Part shown: positions 33,185 to 44,256 of the stretch, piece after piece
Layout: every line of letters starts with the position of its first letter
How positions within the stretch are numbered: position 1 is the stretch's first letter
Assembly: GCF_042100115.1 (NCBI RefSeq)
Contig: NC_091272.1
Span: forward strand, 4,402,001 to 4,466,000
DNA from: Alternaria dauci
Taxonomy: Eukaryota; Ascomycota; Dothideomycetes; Pleosporales; Pleosporaceae
DNA: 64,000 bases
Direction of reading: 5' to 3'
Notes under the pieces: model-generated
Told to the model about the DNA's origin: nothing
Databases searched by the model: none
The model's input: the letters and a program-made list of their open reading frames with translations, nothing else
Program-made: the position numbers and the translations under genes

Positions 33185-33731
33185 CTAGAACTCGGAGACG
33201 AGGTCGCCCCTCCGCTTGCCGCGCATGTCCCACTTGCCCTGAAACAACCTGTCAGCGATGCTCTTACCCGCTTTGTGGTGCCGCGCCTCTTGTATATCGC
33301 TCTCCTCTCATCCGTGCGCGTTCAGACTCACCTCGGTCATGTATCCAGCCGTACCCAGCATAGCCGGTACTGCGACAACGTAGGCGAATGTGAGCCAGGC
33401 TGTTCGCTTCGTCCAGCGGAAGTACTTGTGGCGGTTGGCGGTCATGTCTGTTCCTCGTCAGTACCCCATGTTGCCTGTACACTCTCCCCTGCCTTCTATG
33501 TTGCGTCTCACGCACGGTGGGATGCAGTTTTATAACGATTGCCCCAATGTCTACGATATCATGGAGTGCTGTGCGCGGCGGGGTCAGTGGTGAACGTACT
33601 GGCCCATTTGATGATGGCGGGATCCGCGTGGATCACTGCGTGCTGTTAGCCATTGCGTCCCAATGCTCCTTGCAGCGGCGATACGTACTGCCGTGGTTGT
33701 GGCCCGCCATTCTGCGGAAAGTTGGCTGCAT
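33185..33731 (-). CDS. Complex I accessory subunit, NDUFB4/B15-like, four exons
   Basis: Exons 33731-33689, 33635-33600, 33447-33332 and 33238-33185 splice to an 82-residue protein; all joins keep frame and use GT-AG. The product has a short hydrophilic head with MAGHNHG, then ANMTANRHKYFRWTKRTAW, one membrane span (about LTFAYVVAVPAMLGTAGYM) and the tail GKWDMRGKRRGDLVSEF. This order, in particular the NRYKYFRWT-type entry to the membrane span and the GK-RGKRRGD tail, matches fungal B15/NDUFB4 single-span subunits of mitochondrial NADH:ubiquinone oxidoreductase. Translation may start at 33731 or seven codons later at 33710 (75 residues). The 36-nt second exon explains why no ORF of normal size exists. 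Family assignment is from memory of the pattern. Confidence 0.75.
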
Positions 33732-34362
33732 GTCTGTAGACTCTTGCGCGTGTGGTAGGGTTGCGCAGTTGGTGATCGTGAGGTTGACGAGGTGCGCGCA
33801 ATGAGGTCGTCGGAGCTGCGGCAAGTGCCGCCAGGTCTTGGCGCTACACCATAGCATCACGTAGAATGGCCATCATGAGTACAGCAGGATACATGAGCGG
33901 ATATCCTTAGATTGTTCATGACATTCCAAACCTCTCTAGGAGAATGAACGGTTTCTGCCACCGTGCGATGAGTTCGTGCCTGAAGCTCAAGCTACTAGGG
34001 CAGCCAATTCTCTCATCCTGCGACCTAAATCTGCTCATATCACTACCCGGTTCCTCACGTCTTACACACCATCAAGAACGATGAAAGTACTCATTACGGT
34101 TAGCAGGAGGAAGCAGAACTCCTGCTTCACGTCGATGCCTAGGTACCTCGGAACGTCGGCCAGCCGACACTAAGCCACGATACGCCCGGGCGGGCAGCGC
34201 AATCAGCCAACCACCGACGCGCTGAACGCCGAAGCTTGTGGCGGTATTCGATAAATTCGTCAATAGGCCTGGGTTGTATTTGAAACTTCATCTTCAGTTG
34301 ACAAAAAACATTTATTTTGGCTGTAAACATTATCAATACCCGTACTAAAAACCGTTGTAAAC
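33732..34362. promoter_or_regulatory. Divergent intergenic region
   Basis: Lies between the divergent complex I subunit and glutathione transferase genes, so it should carry both promoters. No coding signal was supported. Confidence 0.5.
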
Positions 34363-35428
34363 ATGTCGAACCAGCAGGGAGCAAAGATCACCGTTCATTG
34401 GTAAGTGGCCGTGTGAGAGCCACGCGACTCCACCGCATTGCGCCATCGTCATCCCAGTAATCACGACTAATCAGCCGTCGCGTAGGCTGAACAAATCCCG
34501 TGGCCAGCGCCTTGTATGGCTGCTCGAAGAGCTTGGTCTCGAGTACGACATCGCCGTCTACAAGCGCGATGAGAACAAGCGCGCGGGCGCCGATCTGAAG
34601 GCCATCCACCCTCTGGGCAAATCGCCCACCATTACCATCAGGCCAGCAAACTCCGACAAGGATATCGTCATCACTGAGAGTGCGACGGTCATGGAGTACA
34701 TCTGTGACCACTTTGGGAAGCAGTTGGTGCCAGCGCGTTACCCCGAGGGACAGGAGGGTGTATTAGGTGCCGAGACTGAAGAGTGGATGAGGTACAAGGT
34801 AAGAAGACATGGTCTCGTCACTTTTTAGCGTAACAGGGAAAATGTACACGACATAGGCGCGAAGACTAGCTTCTTAGCTTCTCTGGCGTGGACTTCTTCC
34901 AATCGAAACAAACCTTGGAGAGAACAAGAAACTGACGCCAATTCAGTTCCTGATGGACTATACCGAGGGCAGTCTCTTTACCTTCCTTGTATTGGCTCTA
35001 GTCACTGGAGGTAAGTCACCCCTGCTTTGATGTCAACGCCAGTTCACTAATCAGCAACCCCAGGCATCAAAAGAGCCCCTGTGCCTTTCTTCCTCAAGCC
35101 CGTTACCAACGGCGTCGCCGCTAAGGTCGACGCTGGTTTCGTCGACCCAGAGCTGAAGACGCACTTTGACTTTCTTGAAGACTACCTCATCAAGTCACCT
35201 AGCAAGGGCGAGTTCTTTTGCAGCGACAAGCTCACCGCTGCGGATATTATGATTCATTTCGGACTTGAGGGAGCGACGCAGAGAGTGCCGCTGAGTGAGA
35301 CGAGCTATCCCAAGTTGTACGATTACATGAGGAGGTTACAGGAGACGGATTCATACAAGAGTGCTGCGAAGAGGGTTGAAGAGGCCAGTGGGGAGAAGTT
35401 TGTTCCATTCAGTGACGCAAAGTTGTAG
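34363..35428 (+). CDS. Glutathione S-transferase, GTT1-like
   Basis: Exons 34363-34400, 34486-34798, 34947-35010 and 35064-35428 give 259 residues. The thioredoxin-like N-terminal domain begins ITVHWLNKSRGQRLVWLLEE. The Ser of NKSR is the likely glutathione-activating residue, and ESATVMEYICDHF is the glutathione gamma-Glu binding segment (Glu-Ser). The helical C-terminal domain contains EEWMRYKFLMDYTEGSL, made across a splice join, and DKLTAADIMIHFGLEGA, the conserved N-capping/hydrophobic staple region. The pattern is that of yeast Gtt1-type transferases. No targeting signal or C-terminal anchor was seen, so a cytosolic enzyme for conjugation or peroxide reduction is expected. Confidence 0.92.
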
Positions 35429-36205
35429 ATGAGCAATCTGCTTGGAGACGTGTATACCCAAGACAAGCACTCTCACTTCCGATCAATATCCTCTTCATGC
35501 TCCGATCCATCCGAAATCTTGCCTTGATTCTCTGAATCCGACATAATTACCCCCTCGACCTCTTTCATAAGGTGCTTATTCACCTCTTCCTGCGGAACAG
35601 TTCCCCCAAGCGCGTACTCTACAAGATGCGCTCACTCATACGAAACAAGACGGTCTTGCTAGACTATCGTCTCGACTTTGACATCTTCGCCTTCGTGTTT
35701 TGATTTGTACCTGACTGTCTAGGTACTGTATCAATATAAAATTCCCCGGGTACCTTTAGGGAAAGGCCCACTAGACAAAGCTAAGATGAGATGCGCTTCT
35801 TTTTAGCCATCCTTCTTAGGACAATGTGAAACAACTCAGACAAAAAGCATTCAATGCGAACATATATCCATTGCACACGTTGGTCACGTCTTACAAGAAG
35901 ATAACCCTGACGTGCTTAGTCTGTGGTAGAGCTACGAAAAGGTCTACCAAGCCAGGCAGCTCGAAGGCGCCCGAAGCTCTGCTTGAGAAGTTCGAAGTTA
36001 CTTTCGTCAATGTAGCATTTATAATAGACCTGGGCCTTCTACCTCTTAGTCAGACTTCTCCAGATCGCTGTGAAACTTGGTCGACTTCATCTCCTGCACA
36101 CCATCCCGCTTGTTTCTCAGTCACTCTTCAATCTTCCGTTTCAGGCTATGAAAGTGAAAGTATGGAGTCAGTGTATGTCTCACACGCTTTCTGCACACCC
36201 ATGAC
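35429..36205. other. Intergenic; contains a gene relic
   Basis: The relic at 35473-35718 is listed separately. A long plus-strand open frame starting at 35826 runs into the antisense of the OGFr gene and is not supported as a gene. Confidence 0.5.
35473..35718 (-). pseudogene. Decayed coding fragment with two internal stops
   Basis: One minus-strand frame of 82 codons reads like protein throughout but contains TAG (35661-35659) and TGA (35634-35632). Its best part after the TGA reads AHLVEYALGGTVPQEEVNKH, then a Lys/Glu and Ser/Asp-rich end (SDGSEHEEDIDRK) before a third stop. No start codon or partner exon was found. I do not recognise the parent family. Confidence 0.5.
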
Positions 36206-37553
36206 TTACTTCCCTGACTCCTTCTCCAAGTCCATCAGCCACTTGCACTTTTTGCCGTCAGGCGCCAAATACAAGGGATTATCAATAGCTGACCTCCAGA
36301 ACCCCATGCTCTGCTCACTGATGCTGGTCATGGGGTCGTCATATGCGCGCTCGAGTGCAGCGAAAAAGGCTTTATATTCTTTCTCTAGACCCAATACGCG
36401 CAGCGAGCGGAGGATACGTGTAATACGGAGATGGTTATGATCGAAGCGGACGGCCCATTTGGCAAACTTCTTCCGCGAGTCAGGCGTGCGAACGATATGG
36501 TACGGGAGCGGCGTGGACGTGGAGACGTTGGTGTAGGACGAAGATATGGATGAGAATGATTCATCTGCCCTCGGGGCTCGGTCTTTTCCTTTCCATACGG
36601 AGACGTCTGCATCGACGGGCCGATCTGGGGACGGATTCGTGACCAAGCCCTCCGTAGCGCCCCCTGTTGCAGGTGTGCTATCACCGTCATTCTCTGTCGG
36701 CTGAAGCTTAGCATCTAGTTCCGATGAAAGCGGTGCGCCGACGACACCGCGGCCAGCAGCCTTGAATCCGGAAGCTTTCGTCTCACCTTGCTCTTCCTGC
36801 AACTCTTCTTCCGGCTTGGTAGACTCTTTGAAACCGTAGAAGCTGAGCATACGCTGGAAGCTCTGTCGTAGTCCCTGTCGTAGCTCACTTCGAGAATGAA
36901 ACGCTTGCATCACTTCAAGATTGATAACTGGGGCCTGTGTCATAGTCAGCATGCTACTCAAGTCAAGTGAGCATACGAACAGAGTTCTTCGTCTTTAGCG
37001 TGCAACCTGGGGCTAAAGATTATACAGGAAAACGCATTTTCTGTACTTTCTCTATGATGTTTGCTGAAGATTACAAGAGTATGCCTGCAAGATATCCTTT
37101 CCTGCAGGGAAAGCAACTTACCTCCATATTGAACGGAGAGCCTTCGGGTAGCGGAAAGAGTATCTGGATGTAGTTGTGGGAGGACTCTAGCCGCTGGTCT
37201 GTCCACGCTAGTATCTGATGGAGCTGGCGATTGAGTGCGTCCTTAGCGTAAACATCGGGATCGTAAAAGCGAATGATGAAATGGCTCTTCCCTTGAGCGG
37301 GTGGTTGTGCGGCCTTTGTGGCCTTGGTAGGACCCATTTGGAAGCGTCTTTTGATTGTATTAAAGATAGGACGAGTATTGTATGGTTCGTAGTTCCGTCG
37401 AGTCCTTCGAGGCTTCGTTGTTGATAACGAGGTTGAGTCAGTTGGTGTTGGTGCGGTTGGTGAAGTCAACACCTTGCGCTGGAGGGACTTGTGAAAGTCA
37501 GTGTGTACAGTGCGCACTTTCCCTTTTTCTTGGCGGTCAAGCGCTCTATCCAT
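36206..37553 (-). CDS. Opioid growth factor receptor (OGFr) domain protein
   Basis: Exons 37553-37122 and 36934-36206 give 386 residues; the 187-nt intron has donor GTAAGT and acceptor CACAG. After about 85 basic residues the OGFr conserved region starts (SHFIIRFYDPDVYAKDALNR). It continues QILAWTDQRLESSHNYIQ and LFPLPEGSPFNMEAPVINLE, the last motif being rebuilt by the splice. LRQGLRQSFQRMLSFYGF follows. After a 90-residue low-complexity insert, the helical end resumes with RFDHNHLRITRILRSLRVLGL. This domain was named from the vertebrate receptor but is common in fungi, where its function is unknown. No membrane segment was seen. Confidence 0.88.
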
Positions 37554-38321
37554 AGGTGAGGTCAGCTAGGGTGAGGGAATGAATGGGAAGGTAATGACGA
37601 CTGCGCGATTAGGCAGCAACACAGTGTCTCGCCTTGGTATGGAGAAAGCAACGAAAGCACTTTTATGAAGCTACTGTGCTTCAGTATGAGATTTGCTTTC
37701 ACAATGTCGAGTTGCGAGTGGTGTACCAATCATGGAAGAGATACATCGCGCAGCCGGGATACACTAATTTGGAGAGCGCCTTACCTCGATTAGCTTAGCG
37801 TCATTCGCCCGGCTGTCACAACAGCGACGATCTTGCCGTAAATCTTTGCATCCCGCTAATGTTGTCAACTGCATATGCCGGGATGGCCTCTAGTGCACGT
37901 GATGCGATTTGGATGTCTATCTTCTTCTGTTCACTATCTGAACGACGTACATCGCAGTGTCAAGGCCGCGGAGTGATTGCTGAGGCCCAGCTGACGTCAC
38001 TGGCGGACTTTGTTGAACAGCGCTCCTGCGCGCCGCCCCCACCCGCTTCCAGGCCCTTTCACCACCCATGCTCCCTGGCTTCGTAGCTCGCTTGCCAACG
38101 CAAACGCAGGGAACATGATAGACAAACCTGTTAAGTTCCGACCAACGCAGGATTCGTTACGCGCTATCAGCAGTAATGCTGTGCTTAAATTCGGTCATGT
38201 ACTAGTGAAGACTCTGCTTGCTCAACCAACTGCGAAAACTAAACTCCCCTTTCCATATCCTCCGTAATCTTTAAAGACATAAGATTTAAGAATCCACAAC
38301 CCCCCCTCTTGGTAGCCTGTC
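37554..38321. promoter_or_regulatory. Divergent intergenic region
   Basis: Separates the OGFr-domain gene (minus) from the alpha-amylase gene (plus) and must hold both promoters. Short frames only. Confidence 0.5.
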
Positions 38322-39910
38322 ATGAGCTCCGAAGGTTAGTCTTTCCAACTTTTCGTTATTCTTAACGGCCTGAGTCTGACAACTTTGCAGAGCAGAAGCC
38401 GACACCAGAAAATGGTACTCTTTTTCAGGGATTCGAATGGAACATCCCAGACGACCACAAACACTGGAAACGGCTGGCCGAGCAGCTTCCTAAGCTAAAA
38501 GCCATTGGTATCGACAACATCTGGCTACCCCCTGGCTGCAAAGCCGCAAACCCAAAGGGCGTTGGTTACGACATATACGATTTGTACGACCTCGGCGAGT
38601 TTGATCAAAAAGGCGCAAAGGGCACCAAATGGGGTACCAAAGACGAATTGCTCGAGCTCACCAAGGTCGCCAAAGAGCACGGTGTAGGCATATACTGGGA
38701 TGCTGTGCTGAACCATAAAGCCGGTGCTGACAGGACGGAGAAGTGCCGCGTTGTGGAAGTTGACCCAAACGACAGGACCAAGGAGATCTCCGACGCTTAT
38801 GAGATTGAGGGTTGGCTAGGCTTCGATTTCCCCGGCCGTGGCGAACAGTACTCCAAGATGAAGTACCACTGGGAGCACTTCTCAGGTACAGACTGGGATC
38901 AAGCCAACGAGAAGAAAGCCATCTACAAGATTCTTGGCGACAACAAAGGCTGGTCTCAATCCGTAGACGACGAGCAAGGCAACGCTGATTACATGATGTT
39001 CGCCGACGTCGACTACTCACACCCCGAAGTCCAAGAAGACGTCAAGAACTGGGGAGTATGGATCACAAAAGAGCTCGGCTTGAAAGGCTTCCGGTTAGAT
39101 GCTGTCCAGCATTTCAGCTCGAGGTTTACCAACGAGTGGATCAAAAACTTGCGTGAACAGTGCGGAGACGACATTTTCGTGGTTGGAGAATTCTGGTCGG
39201 GCGATGTCCAAGAGATGAGCGACTGGCTTGAAGGCATGAACCACGAGCTTGCCCTCTATGACTCGCCTCTCTTGAACAACTTTGGGTCAATCTCCACAAC
39301 CGAGTCGGGTGATCTCAGAAAGGTCTACGACAACACACTCGTTAAGATGCGACCCGTAGATGCTGTTACGGTTGTAACAAACCACGACACACAGCCAGGG
39401 CAAGTCATGGAGACCAAGATCGAGGGCTTCTTCAAGCCTCTCGCATATGCCCTCATTCTGCTGAGGCAGGAGGGTTACCCATGCCCTTTCTATGGCGACC
39501 TCTACGGACTCTCTGAACCACACGAGACTCCCGCTTCATGCGGCGGAAAGCTCGCCGATCTTATCCTCGCACGAAAGCTCTTCGCGTATGGAACGCAAGA
39601 AGATTACTTCAACGAAGCCAACTGCATCGGATTTGTGCGCCGTGGAACATGGGACAAGAAGGCAGGTCTAGCGTGCGTGATGAGTAACGCAGGTCCTGGT
39701 GAGATTAAGATGGCCGTTGGCGAGATACATGCTGGTGAGAAGTGGACTGATATTCTTGGATGGGAGCAAGGCGAGGTTGAGATCGACGGTGAGGGGTACG
39801 GGCTGTTCAAGTGTCCCGGTACCAGCGTTGCGGTCTGGGTACGGAGCGATGCTGAAGGACGGGACCGGTTTCCCACAAATTTCGATGCGAATGTATATCA
39901 TAAGGAATAG
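38322..39910 (+). CDS. Cytosolic GH13 alpha-amylase
   Basis: A 13-nt first exon (38322-38334, ATG AGC TCC GAA G) and a long second exon (38391-39910) give 510 residues. There is no signal peptide: the mature-type start GTLFQGFEWNIPDD comes within 30 residues of the Met. This matches the intracellular fungal GH13 subfamily 5 (bacterial-like alpha-amylases). Catalytic residues are in place: nucleophile Asp241 in GFRLDAVQH, acid/base Glu271 in VVGEFWSGD, and the transition-state Asp337 in VVTNHDTQPG. IYWDAVLNHKAG supplies the first conserved region. In other fungi members of this group act inside the cell on maltodextrins or in synthesis of wall alpha-glucan; the role here is inferred. Confidence 0.93.
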
Positions 39911-40613
39911 ATGACGCGTTAAGACTTCCAGTAATGCGCGCGGAAGTCTACGATGTGCCTTGCATGGAGACAGCAATGAGACGACGTGTATTCCATACCT
40001 CCCTAGGTGCTCTCAGGGAAAACCTCGAATGTTGGGCAAAGCCTAAGGAGCTGACGTGCTAGTGATGAAAAAGTCATCTGTCGGACTTGCGGTGTAACCT
40101 TTCAAAGGTCGAATTACTTGCTTTTGTCTTATCGAGACCCTGTGCGCCGGGTTCCAAGGTTGCAACTCATGGAACCTGCACGAAGATGGATGGGGAGATC
40201 GGCGATTTTGCTGCCGGCTTGGGTCCGCCGCACGACCAATCAACCGCAACAACACCGTCCATTTTAGACGTTTCGCGGCGTTTCTCTAGTAAGCGAGCAT
40301 GCAACGTACCCGCTCTGCAGTGTATTCGACTGTCGTGGTCGCAGGAGCATTTCCTGACGTTTACACAAAAACATTCAACGGCCCCAGCCATGATGCCGGG
40401 ACCGTGTCGCATGTGACATGTGATCCCCGCGATCGCTATGTCTAGATCGTGGGTCTCGTGTCAGGGCGTGCATCAATTTAACTCCGCTCCTCCCGCTTTT
40501 CTAGCTTCTGTCGCCCTCGACGAGCCGAACCCTTCACAACCCCTTTGCTTCTCTTTCTACGACACGTATTCTGCTCTGCGTTTTAGCAACGAGCGCCCAA
40601 TTGCAGACTTCCC
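39911..40613. other. Intergenic, no supported gene
   Basis: 3' region of the amylase gene and promoter of the FMP42-like gene. Frames on both strands are short and overlapping. Confidence 0.5.
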
Positions 40614-42592
40614 ATGTCGCTGATTCAGCATGTTACACAGCAAGAGGGCACTGATCGCGAGGAGGCGTTGGTAGATTTGTTCTTACCGCCTGTCGACCGC
40701 CAGCTTAGCCGACAAGATGCTGCGGAACGTCGGCTTTCCCTTGAGAGCGCGATATCGGGAGCTGGCTTTTTAACCGCACCAGGAAAGAGTGTGAGGAGGG
40801 TCATCAGTTACGATATAATACCGAAGCCTGATGTGCCCGTAGCGGGTGAGGAACCTGGAGGCTTGACGCCGTACAAGGTGCCGACAGGCAAACGTATTGG
40901 TAAGTTTGGCAGCATTCTACGACAATCGGTTCCCAACCACTAACGCCTGGCTGCAGCACAGGTCATCGCAACGGTTCTCGCGTGTTGGTTCGCTAGCGGT
41001 ATCGTCTTCGGATTTGCAGCTTTGAAGCCAATTCTTATCAAGGAGGGCGTTTTCAAAAATTTGTGCACACCCGAAGAGGTGGATGCCGATGTTGAAGTTT
41101 GCTTCGAGCAAGATCTCCGATTGAACTTCTTCTTTTCGCTGGCGTCAACGACCGCAAATGTTTCTGCTTTACCAGTTGGCACCTTGCTTGATCGCTATGG
41201 GCCCAAGCTTTGCTTCCTTGTCGGTTCTTTCTGTCTGGCAGTCGGAAGTGTCCTAATGAGTCTCGCTTTTCAGATCGAGCATTTTGACGGATATACAATT
41301 GGAAACTTCTTCCTCGCCCTTGGAGGCACATTTGTCTTCCTGCCTTCTTTCCAGATTGCTAACGCCTTCCCCAAGTATGCGGGTAGCATCGTCGCGCTTG
41401 TCACCGGCGCATTCGATGCATCGGCAGCAGTATTCCTCTTCTACCGGCTTCTCTACGATGCCAGCGACAGAACCTTCAAGCCTCAGACCTTCTTTCTAGT
41501 CTACCTCGTCGTCCCGGCAACAATCGTCATCGCGCAACTGACCTTCTTACCGACCGAAAACTACAAGACTGAGGCGCAGCTTGAGATGAAGATCCAGAGG
41601 GCTGAAGATGCTATGCGGGATGTTCATTCTTCCGACGACGAACTCCCCGAAAACGAGATCTGGAAACGGCGCAAAGAACGTAGTGCGCGTCGTAAGGAGC
41701 GTTTGAGCAAACTTGACGAGCTAGTCGGCAACGAAGCGGCACGTAAAATTCGCGAAGAGAAGGCGGAGCAAAGACAAGAAAACTCCGGTGTCTGGGGTGC
41801 CTTGCACAACAAGTCCGCCAAAGACCAAATGCTGACGCCCTGGTTCATACTGCTCACCCTGTTGACAATCGTTCAGATGGTGCGTATGAATTACCAAATC
41901 GCAAGTAAGTAGTCCCTTTGGACTAGGATGAAGAGCAGATTCTGACATCGTAAAAAGCTATCCGTGAACAGTACACCTACATGCTTGGGTCTGTCGAGTT
42001 AGCTGAAAAAGTCAACGACTTTTTCGACGTTGCTTTGCCCCTCGCAGGAGTTATCGCGACCCCATTCCTTGGTGCTCTTCTCGATAACGTCAGCACGCCC
42101 GGTGTCCTCCTTATCATCGTTTTCATGACCTCCGCTATTGGCATCATCGGTTCAATTTGTGCTCTTTGGGCTGGATATGTCAACGTCGTCCTGTTCGTCT
42201 TTTTGCGTCCGCTCTACTACTCAGCCATGTCGGACTACGCAACCAAGGTCTTCGGTTTCGCTACCTTTGGACGTGTGTATGGAACCATCATCTGCACGTC
42301 TGGTTTGGTCAATCTGTCGCAGACTGCAATCGACGCCTTGACGAAAGGCACTTTCCATGGAAATCCGATTCCAGTAAACATCTTCCTAGCAGGTGCGGCA
42401 TTTGTCATTGGTACGGCGCTCGTCATTTATGTCACGGTACAGGTTTACCGTATGCGGAAGAGGCTGGACGAGGAAGATGCCATCACCGTTACCAACACTG
42501 ACGTTGGATCCATCATGGAGAGTCTGCTTGAGGAGGACGAGCCAAGGTCCTACGGCACAGTCAATCGTCAGCGACAGCCATGGGAGGTCTAA
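40614..42592 (+). CDS. FMP42-like MFS membrane protein
   Basis: Exons 40614-40899, 40957-41904 and 41958-42592 give 622 residues. A hydrophilic N-terminus of about 95 residues leads to TM1 (QVIATVLACWFASGIVFGFA). TM2-3 with LPVGTLLDRYGPKLCFLVG, the MFS A-motif, and further spans follow. A long charged central loop of about 100 residues (RRKERSARRKERLSKLDEL) separates the two six-helix halves, and the second half includes YMLGSVELAEKVNDFFD. The order and loop match yeast Fmp42/YMR221C and the animal SLC43 group. The yeast protein was found in mitochondrial fractions and vacuole; substrate unknown. The C-terminus is acidic and lies in the cytosol by the even helix count. Confidence 0.87.
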
Positions 42593-44256
42593 TAACCATG
42601 CGACACGGCCCCCTTGTTTTCTCCACCTTTCCTGGCCGAATACGATTAGATTGTTTCGATATCTTTATTACGAGTACGACCTGGGTACGGCCATTATCGG
42701 ATGATACATCACTATTTCTCATTCACAGCATCTTCAAAAGTTACCAATGTCTTACAAGCGGCCGTTTCCAAGTTATTATAATATCCTACAAGTCATCATC
42801 AGCCGATCGTCATTATCACTTGTAGTCATCGTCAAGCGAGCGTTATGTGTATGGAGTTCTCGGATTATCATGTATCTTGTTCTTTGTTCAGCGTCGGGCT
42901 ACGACATTATGCAGACTAGATTGCAGTTTGTAGAAATTGTGGGATATTCCTGTTTTTCTTGGATCATTTCTGTCGCAGCATTGTCTCTAGTTCAAATCGA
43001 GGAAATACTTGTTATTCGAAGCTGCATGTGCAGAATGAGAAGAATAGCGTACGAAGTTACACATTGCTCCTTTGCGAGGCAGAGCCGCTGAGAGTACATC
43101 TGTCTTAGCGCCAGGGTGGGGCTCTGCGGCCCCACCCTTCCAAGGTTGTACAGCTCTCGGTGACCGAACACCGTACAGATCGTCCGAGATTCTCCCACCA
43201 CTGTCAGCAAAGACGTGGACTCTGCCATGGCTGTCCCCGGCTTAGAAGGTACGCGTAATCATTTGCTCCAGCCGGGCCGAGATGGCTTGCGTCATGACGC
43301 GCTGCGGTGAGTGCCAGCCCTGGAGGCATGGATCCATGAGCATCTAAAGTACCTAGGGACGCCGCCAATTACACGTATGCCACTTCGCTGGAAGTAGAAT
43401 GGTTCAAAAAAGTCTTGATATCAAACCAAGGCTGCTTTTCTCATTGTCTCATCGAGTGTTGCTGATGTCTAGAGGAGGGTTGTACATGGTAAGTATATCT
43501 GGCTCTGGCGAGACTCTCCTGGTCATGGCAGGTTCTGCCCCCACTGGAATCCAAGGCACGCTTGAGAAAATTTCCTTGCCTTCAAATGAGCTAAGATAAC
43601 GGGAAGGGCTGGATACGAGGGCTGGCTTGACACATAGAAGTCCAGCAGAACCCATGAATGGTAACTACCAAGTAAACGGACAGGCTCATGTCTGTCGATT
43701 CAGTTTGTTCCACCAGTTCGGATTGATTGTCAAGATACATACATTATCCTGACACATAACAGCTTTTGACTCGATTCAGAGCCCCAAGCAGATACCCAAG
43801 GTACTTCAGAAGCACCCCTTACGCCGATAACGAGCTTGTTCCAGTACGCCACCACCATGGTCGCATTCATGGTCTTTGTTTGGGGCCACCAATACAATCT
43901 CAAACCCGTGCCTCAATCTCCATGTTACCAACTGGACCCAATCTGGGGCAGTGATGAGTACGCCTCCTTAATGATTCTATGTGAGAGAACGTTGCCGCGA
44001 AACGAAGTTCTGGATAGCCAATCACACAGAAGCATGGCGTAGGAATGAATGGGTCTAGTCTTACAAGTTTGCAGATTACGACGCAGTTGTACAACGAGGC
44101 GTCTTGATACCTTCCAGTCTACAAAGGTATATGTATGGCACTCGATATCCAAGTCTACTCTCGAACGGCTCCTACGTGTCTTTCATCCTTTGATCACAGC
44201 ATCCTCGCAGTACTACCTAAGCCCAATTCCAAAGTCAGCGCAGCACGATCTAAGAC
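42593..44256. other. Intergenic; contains a GC-rich perfect hairpin
   Basis: A 1.66 kb stretch with no supported coding frame. It contains the inverted repeat listed at 43114-43137. The final part is the promoter of the secreted-protein gene. Confidence 0.5.
43114..43137. repeat. Perfect 9-bp GC-rich inverted repeat
   Basis: GGGTGGGGC, a six-base spacer TCTGCG, then GCCCCACCC. The arms are exact inverted copies. It could fold as a hairpin or serve as a protein-binding palindrome; no gene is near enough to decide. Confidence 0.7.

Noticed and set aside
34139..34263. Search for tRNA-like folds and further 5S copies near the GST promoter
   Set aside because: Only a short GTCGGC/GCCGAC inverted repeat is present, with no B-box. 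No tRNA gene could be supported anywhere in the window by eye.
35826..36440. 204-codon plus-strand frame
   Set aside because: Its second half is antisense to the conserved end of the OGFr-domain protein, which has clear family motifs. The frame starts without a promoter-like leader.
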